Origin: JAAYBR01 sp033813475
GTDB taxonomy: Bacteria > Hydrogenedentota > Hydrogenedentia > Hydrogenedentales > CAITNO01
Length of the DNA stretch: 35,621 nucleotides
Assembly (NCBI GenBank): GCA_033813475.1
Contig: JAPXRP010000022.1
Location: forward strand, 1-35,621
Reading direction: 5' to 3'
The notes under the pieces were generated by a model. The model saw nothing but the letters and a program-made list of their open reading frames with translations. It was not told where the DNA came from and did no database searches. Positions 31,588-35,621 of the stretch are shown here, piece after piece. Position 1 is the stretch's first letter; every line of letters begins with the position of its first letter. Both the position numbers and the translations under genes were made by a program.

Positions 31588-32769
31588 ATGAAACGGATTC
31601 TGCATGTGGACATGGACGCCTTTTTCGCGTCCGTGGAGGTGGTCCGGAACCCCCGCCTGCGCGGAATACCCGTGGTGGTGGGGGGGGAGCCGGGGGATGC
31701 GCGCAGCGTGGTGTCGAGCGCCTCCTATGAGGCGCGCCATTTCGGCGTCCGCTCCGCCATGCCCATCGCCGAGGCCAGGCGTCGCTGCCCCGGCGCCGTC
31801 TTTCTCCGGGGGGACCATGAACTGTACGCGGCGGTCTCCCGGCAGATTCACGCCCTGCTGGAAAGCGTCTCCCCCCTGGTGCACATGGCCTCCATAGACG
31901 AGGCCTATGTGGACATCACCGGCTCGCTGCGCCTGTTCGGGGGGGAGGAAGCCCTGGCCGCCCTGCTCAAGCGCCGCATCCGGGAGGAGACGGGCCTGCC
32001 CTGCACCGTCGCCGTCGCGTCCAACAAGCTGGTGTCGAAAGTCGCGGCCAACGAGGTGAAGCCCGACGGGTACGTTTCCATCCCCGCGGGCGGCGAGGCG
32101 GACTGGCTCGCCCCCCTGCCCGTGGGCAAGCTCCCCGGGATCGGCCCCCGGACCCGCGAAACCCTGGAGAGCATGGGCATTGTGACCATCGGGGCGCTGG
32201 CCGCCGCCGCCGCGAACATGCTGGAACCGGTCTTCGGCGCGCAGAACGCCCATGTCCTGCGCGCGACGGCCCTCGGCGTTGCCTCGGACGTGGTGACGGC
32301 GGGGGCGGACACCCCCAAGTCCATTAGCCGGGAAACCACCTTTCCGGAGGACCTCTCCGACTGGAATCTGCTGGGGAATGCGGCCGCGCAGCTTCTGGAG
32401 CACTGCGCCCACGCCCTGCGCGAGGACGGCCTGGAGACCCGGTGCCTCACCCTGAAAATCCGGTACGCCGATTTCTCGACCCACACCTTCTCCAAGAGCC
32501 TTCCCGATCCGACGGCCCTGGACACGGTCCTGCTGGAAACACTGCGCGGGCTGCTGCCCAAGGCCATGGCGCGGCGCGCACGGGTGCGCCTCGTGGGCGT
32601 GGGACTCTCCCGGCTTTCCTGGAACCAGCACCAGACCTCCCTGTTCAACCGGGAATCGGACGAAAAATGGGAGCGCGTCCTGGACCGGGTGGACCGGGTG
32701 CGAGGAAAACTCGGCTTTGACGCGGTGCGCCTCGGGGCGGTGAAGCCCCCGCCGCGGAGGCGATCCTGA
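31588..32769 (+). CDS. dinB: DNA polymerase IV (Y family)
   Basis: 393 residues from ATG at 31588, with GGAGAG upstream. Palm motifs: D8 in HVDMDAFFASVE and D104-E105 in SIDEAYVDITGS. The fingers (ARSVVSSASYEARHFGVRSA), a thumb helix-hairpin-helix (VGKLPGIGPRTRETLESMGI) and a little-finger domain follow. A clamp-binding QTSLF lies near residue 350 (NQHQTSLFNRES). It makes error-prone synthesis past damaged bases. It is probably transcribed alone; the upstream gap contains a candidate extended -10. Confidence 0.95.
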   Translation: MKRILHVDMDAFFASVEVVRNPRLRGIPVVVGGEPGDARSVVSSASYEARHFGVRSAMPIAEARRRCPGAVFLRGDHELYAAVSRQIHALLESVSPLVHMASIDEAYVDITGSLRLFGGEEALAALLKRRIREETGLPCTVAVASNKLVSKVAANEVKPDGYVSIPAGGEADWLAPLPVGKLPGIGPRTRETLESMGIVTIGALAAAAANMLEPVFGAQNAHVLRATALGVASDVVTAGADTPKSISRETTFPEDLSDWNLLGNAAAQLLEHCAHALREDGLETRCLTLKIRYADFSTHTFSKSLPDPTALDTVLLETLRGLLPKAMARRARVRLVGVGLSRLSWNQHQTSLFNRESDEKWERVLDRVDRVRGKLGFDAVRLGAVKPPPRRRS

Positions 32770-32799
32770 GGCGGGCGCCCCCCTGAAAATCGCCCCCAT

Positions 32800-32831
32800 C
32801 TAACAATCTTCTAACAATCCCCGCCTACAAT
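32800..32831 (+). promoter_or_regulatory. Pho-box-like promoter of the Na/Pi transporter gene
   Basis: CTAACA at 32800-32805 and again at 32811-32816, an 11-bp direct repeat as in PhoB/PhoP boxes, then TACAAT at 32826-32831 as a -10, nine bp after the second repeat. The placement in place of a -35 matches Pho-activated promoters. The downstream gene is a phosphate transporter with a PhoU domain, 139 nt from the -10, leaving a long leader. Confidence 0.6.
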
Positions 32832-32969
32832 TCCGGCGGTCGCTGCAATGCGCAGGGAGAGCGTCGGGCGCCAGGACGCCGCGCCCCGGACAAGGGGTGA
32901 GACCGCGCTTCCCGCCTGCCTGCGGAATGCGCGGGGTTCCCAGGCGGCACACCGGGAGTTACAGCCTTT

Positions 32970-35465
32970 ATGATGCGGATATCCAGTTCGGGGAATGCGG
33001 CGGGGAAGATGGTGTCCTGCCTTCTGTGCGCGGCGCTGGCCGTGGTTCTGGCGGGCTGCGGGGGGGGCGGATCCCTGCCGCCCGACCGCGTCCGGCTGGA
33101 CGAGCACGCCTCCGGCGACGGCCAGACAGACCTGCACGGCGTGCTCTTGGAAAAACCCTTCCGCGTGGTGGTGGAGAGCGCGGTGCAGCCCGGCCTGTTC
33201 GGCGGCAAGGGGGAGCGCCACGGCATCGGCAACGCCAAGGTCCGTTTCGAGGTGGAGGATGCGCGGACCGGGGCCGTGTTTGAGGAGGCCGGCGCGCCTG
33301 TCCTGGAAAAGCCGAGCGATCCGGGCGGCAGCGCCTCCGCGCGGCTGCGGCTCGGCCAGTGGTCGGGGGACGTGTGGGTGCGGGTGACCCTGCCCGACTA
33401 TCCGGCGATCAAGCCGGTGCGCATGCGCGCCGTCGGCGGCGTGAAACGCATCGGGGAGGACCTGGAAGGGGCGACGGAGGGGGATATTCCCCGGTTCGGG
33501 GTCCAGTTGCAGCAGCCGGACGGCACGCCTGCCGTGGGGATTGAAGTCTTCTTCCGCGTCGAAGCCGACAGCGGGCAGGGCAGCCAGGTCAAGGACAAGC
33601 GGGTGGTCACGGACGCCGAGGGCATCGCCGTCACCTCCTGGAAACTCGGCAAATCCGTAGGGCAGTATTTCGCCTGCGTGGACATCTATGACAACCGCGA
33701 GGGGGTCACGCCCCAGGAGCGTTTCGACGTGCTGGCCCTGGAGTTCGAGGCCATGGCCATGGACAAGATGCAGTTGTCCATGGTGCTGGTGGGCGGGCTG
33801 GCCGTGTTTGTCTTCGGCATGACCATCATGTCGAGGGGGTTGCAGCGCGCGGCGGACCGCCGGCTGCGGTCCATCCTGCACTTCATGACGCAGAACCGCT
33901 TTTTCGCCATCATCGCGGGCACCGTCGTCACGGGGATGATCCAGTCCTCCTCCGCCATGACCGTCATGCTGGTCGGCTTTGTGAACGCCGGCCTGGTGGA
34001 CCTGACGCGGGCCATCGGCGTGGTGTACGGCGCGAACATCGGCACCACCGTCACGGCGCAGCTCATCGCCTTCAAGCTGGACGAGATGGCCTACCCGGCC
34101 ATCGCCGCCGGCCTGCTCATGCTCTCCCTCCTGAAACAGCCCAAGTGGCGCGCCGTGGGCGAGAGCGTCATGGGGTTTGGCCTGCTGTTCCTGGGCATGA
34201 ACATCATGTCCGACGTGCTCAAGCCGCTCCGGTACAGCCCCGAATTCGTCGGCTGGTTCGCCCTGTTCGACTGCTCCCCGCAGGCCCCCGGCGGACTCAT
34301 GCCCATGTGGCCCACGCTGATGAGCATCGCCATCGGCACCGTTATGACCTGCGTGGTCCAGTCCAGCAGCGCGACCGTCGGCATCGTGCTGGCCCTGTGC
34401 AGCCAGGGCATCATCGGATTCTACACCGCCGTGCCGCTCATCCTGGGCGACAACATCGGCACGACGATCACGGCCAACCTCGCGGCGCTCAACGCCAACC
34501 GGGACGCCAGGCGCGTCGCCCTGGCCCACACCTTCTTCAACCTTTTCGGCACGGCGTACATGTTCGCCCTGTTCTTCGTGCCCCTGTGGGAGGGAAAGCC
34601 GCTTTTCCTGGGCTTTGTGGACTGGGTGACGCCGGGCACGGTCTTCTCCGAGCATCCCGAAAACCTCATGCGCCACGCGGCCAACGCCCACACCCTGTTC
34701 AACCTGTGGAATGTGGTGCTCTTCTTCCCCTTCGCGGGCCTGCTGGCCCGGGCCTGCTGCTGGGTCATCCCCAGGGTGGAGACCGAGCAGGAGACCGTAC
34801 TCCAGTACCTCGACCGGAAGCTGCTCCAGGCGCCCGCCATCGCCCTGCAGCAGGCGGTGCGCGAGGTCATCTTCATGGTTCGAAAGGGCCAGAAGTCCGT
34901 CACCGAAAGCTGCCTGCTCATCACCGGACAGAACGAGTCCCTGGCCGACCAGGTCATCAAGCGGGAGCAGCTCATTGACCGGCTCCAGCGCGAGATCATC
35001 GAGTATCTCGTGGAACTGTCCCGCCGCGAGCTGGACCCCTCCGTCTCCGCCCTCATCCCCAAGATGATCCATGTGGTCAACGGTGCGGAGCGCCTCGGCG
35101 ACCACGCCGAGGAGATGGTCCAGATATACTGGGTCATGAAGGAGAGCAACGCCCCGCTCACCCCGGAGGGCCTGCGCGAGCTCATCGCCATCAACGACTG
35201 CCTCAACCTCCAGTTCGAGGCCATCTACGCCATCCTGGAGGGCGAGAACCCCGGGGCCATCGAGCAGGCCACCAACGCCCACGAGGCCCTCACCGAAATG
35301 CTCCGCAAATGCACCGACAGCCACGTCCAGCGCCTGGACGCCGGACAGTGCGACGTGCAGGCCAGCGTCCTCTTCCTAGACGTCCTCAGTCACATGGAGC
35401 GCGTCGGCAACCACCTGCTTAATATCGCCGAGCGCGCCGGGGCCATTCTGGAGGAGGTCCGCTGA
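32970..35465 (+). CDS. Na+/phosphate cotransporter with PhoU domain and lipoprotein/Ig-like N-terminus
   Basis: 831 residues from ATG at 32970 (a second ATG follows; M14 with GGGGAAG is an alternative). The N-terminus is a signal with a lipobox ending at C30 (AVVLAGC). About 230 residues of Ig/BIG-like beta domains follow (VRFEVEDARTG, AVGIEVFFRVEADSG, VTDAEGIAVTSW). Then comes the NptA/PF02690 transporter with the paired Q325-SSSA and Q464-SSSA motifs, each in an inverted repeat half (YGANIGTT, GDNIGTT). The C-terminus (about 610-820) is PhoU-like helical. The family couples Na+ to phosphate uptake. Lipidation plus a large extracytoplasmic Ig segment ahead of the transporter is atypical. A Pho-box-like promoter stands upstream. 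Confidence 0.9.
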   Translation: MMRISSSGNAAGKMVSCLLCAALAVVLAGCGGGGSLPPDRVRLDEHASGDGQTDLHGVLLEKPFRVVVESAVQPGLFGGKGERHGIGNAKVRFEVEDARTGAVFEEAGAPVLEKPSDPGGSASARLRLGQWSGDVWVRVTLPDYPAIKPVRMRAVGGVKRIGEDLEGATEGDIPRFGVQLQQPDGTPAVGIEVFFRVEADSGQGSQVKDKRVVTDAEGIAVTSWKLGKSVGQYFACVDIYDNREGVTPQERFDVLALEFEAMAMDKMQLSMVLVGGLAVFVFGMTIMSRGLQRAADRRLRSILHFMTQNRFFAIIAGTVVTGMIQSSSAMTVMLVGFVNAGLVDLTRAIGVVYGANIGTTVTAQLIAFKLDEMAYPAIAAGLLMLSLLKQPKWRAVGESVMGFGLLFLGMNIMSDVLKPLRYSPEFVGWFALFDCSPQAPGGLMPMWPTLMSIAIGTVMTCVVQSSSATVGIVLALCSQGIIGFYTAVPLILGDNIGTTITANLAALNANRDARRVALAHTFFNLFGTAYMFALFFVPLWEGKPLFLGFVDWVTPGTVFSEHPENLMRHAANAHTLFNLWNVVLFFPFAGLLARACCWVIPRVETEQETVLQYLDRKLLQAPAIALQQAVREVIFMVRKGQKSVTESCLLITGQNESLADQVIKREQLIDRLQREIIEYLVELSRRELDPSVSALIPKMIHVVNGAERLGDHAEEMVQIYWVMKESNAPLTPEGLRELIAINDCLNLQFEAIYAILEGENPGAIEQATNAHEALTEMLRKCTDSHVQRLDAGQCDVQASVLFLDVLSHMERVGNHLLNIAERAGAILEEVR

Positions 35466-35477
35466 GGCGGCCCCGCC

Positions 35478-35495
35478 CCGGGGAATCCTCCCCGG
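35478..35495 (+). terminator. Possible hairpin terminator after the Na/Pi gene
   Basis: CCGGGGA, loop ATCC, TCCCCGG: a perfect 7-bp stem starting 13 nt after the stop. No U-tract follows, so it is a weak intrinsic terminator at best. Confidence 0.35.
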
Positions 35496-35532
35496 ACGCC
35501 GGATAAGCGGCCATTCAGGCCCGGAGGGCGGA

Positions 35533-35618
35533 GTGGACGAGGTGGACGGAGTGGACAGAGTGGACAAGGCCCGCTCCGTCACCTCGTTCACTCAGTCCAC
35601 TCAGTCCACTCAGTCCAC
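35533..35618. repeat. Inverted array of a 9-nt GTGGAC repeat, copy B
   Basis: The left arm has GTGGAC at 35533, 35542, 35551 and 35560. The right arm has GTCCAC at 35595, 35604 and 35613, plus a degenerate GTTCAC at 35586. All are in an exact 9-nt period (units GTGGACNNN / GTCCACTCA), four against four. It has the same design as 25573-25690 but different variable trinucleotides. It may continue past the window. Confidence 0.9.
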
Positions 35619-35621
35619 TCC

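Noticed and set aside
32811..35324. 837-residue antisense frame over the Na/Pi gene
   Set aside because: Compositional shadow rich in His, Asp and Gly; the sense strand has transporter motifs.

Overview
The window is GC-rich DNA from an uncultured-type bacterium. It has a non-proteobacterial mix of genes: a Tat-exported sugar-isomerase-like protein, a large c-type cytochrome lipoprotein of the HzsA-like (hydrazine synthase alpha-like) family, a corrinoid-type radical SAM protein, an MtaA/UroD-type methyltransferase and a flavodiiron protein. Together these suggest an anaerobe or microaerophile of a Planctomycetes/Hydrogenedentes-like lineage. That placement is inference from gene content and base composition; there is no rRNA marker here. 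Housekeeping genes (cinA, dnaE, pgi, dinB) show this is chromosome.

Layout. 1-2.6 kb: a TetR regulator cut by the window edge, then a B12-binding radical SAM gene. 2.6-5.3 kb: a small accessory island bounded by two same-orientation copies of a 41-42 bp palindromic repeat, with a third copy inverted inside. It holds a broken VapBC module split by an AT-rich insert carrying a NYN/Zc3h12a-like nuclease gene, and an intact Phd/RelE module with its own promoter and operator. 5.3-7.5 kb (minus strand): a TIM-barrel isomerase-like protein followed by a flavodiiron protein. 7.65-9.6 kb: a membrane-anchored C45-type Ntn-hydrolase and a zinc-ribbon protein. 9.65-10.9 kb (minus): a DUF4405-like membrane protein and a UroD/MtaA-type methyltransferase. 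11.1-18 kb (plus): cinA-dnaE (overlapping), an M48 metalloprotease and a clan-A glycosidase-like protein.

18-25.4 kb is the most rearranged part. The last codons of the glycosidase gene and 590 bp of the 3' end of the cytochrome gene each occur twice, in the order expected of a tandem duplication of the intergenic region. One spacer holds a roughly 490 bp element with terminal inverted repeats and a tiny membrane-protein gene. The other holds a Type IIL (MmeI-like) restriction-modification gene and a DUF2971 gene. The MmeI-like gene is itself a mosaic: its second half is AT-rich while both ends are GC-rich.

25.4-35.6 kb: an intergenic inverted array of a 9-nt repeat, then dinG with an N-terminal JAB domain, overlapping pgi, a TPR membrane protein, dinB, and a Na/Pi-cotransporter-PhoU gene with an unusual lipoprotein/Ig-like N-terminus and a good Pho-box-like promoter. 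A second 9-nt inverted array closes the window.

The observations most worth following are the nuclease insertion into vapBC, the duplication that brackets the restriction/DUF2971 cassette, the mosaic specificity half of the restriction enzyme, and the two 9-nt inverted arrays.
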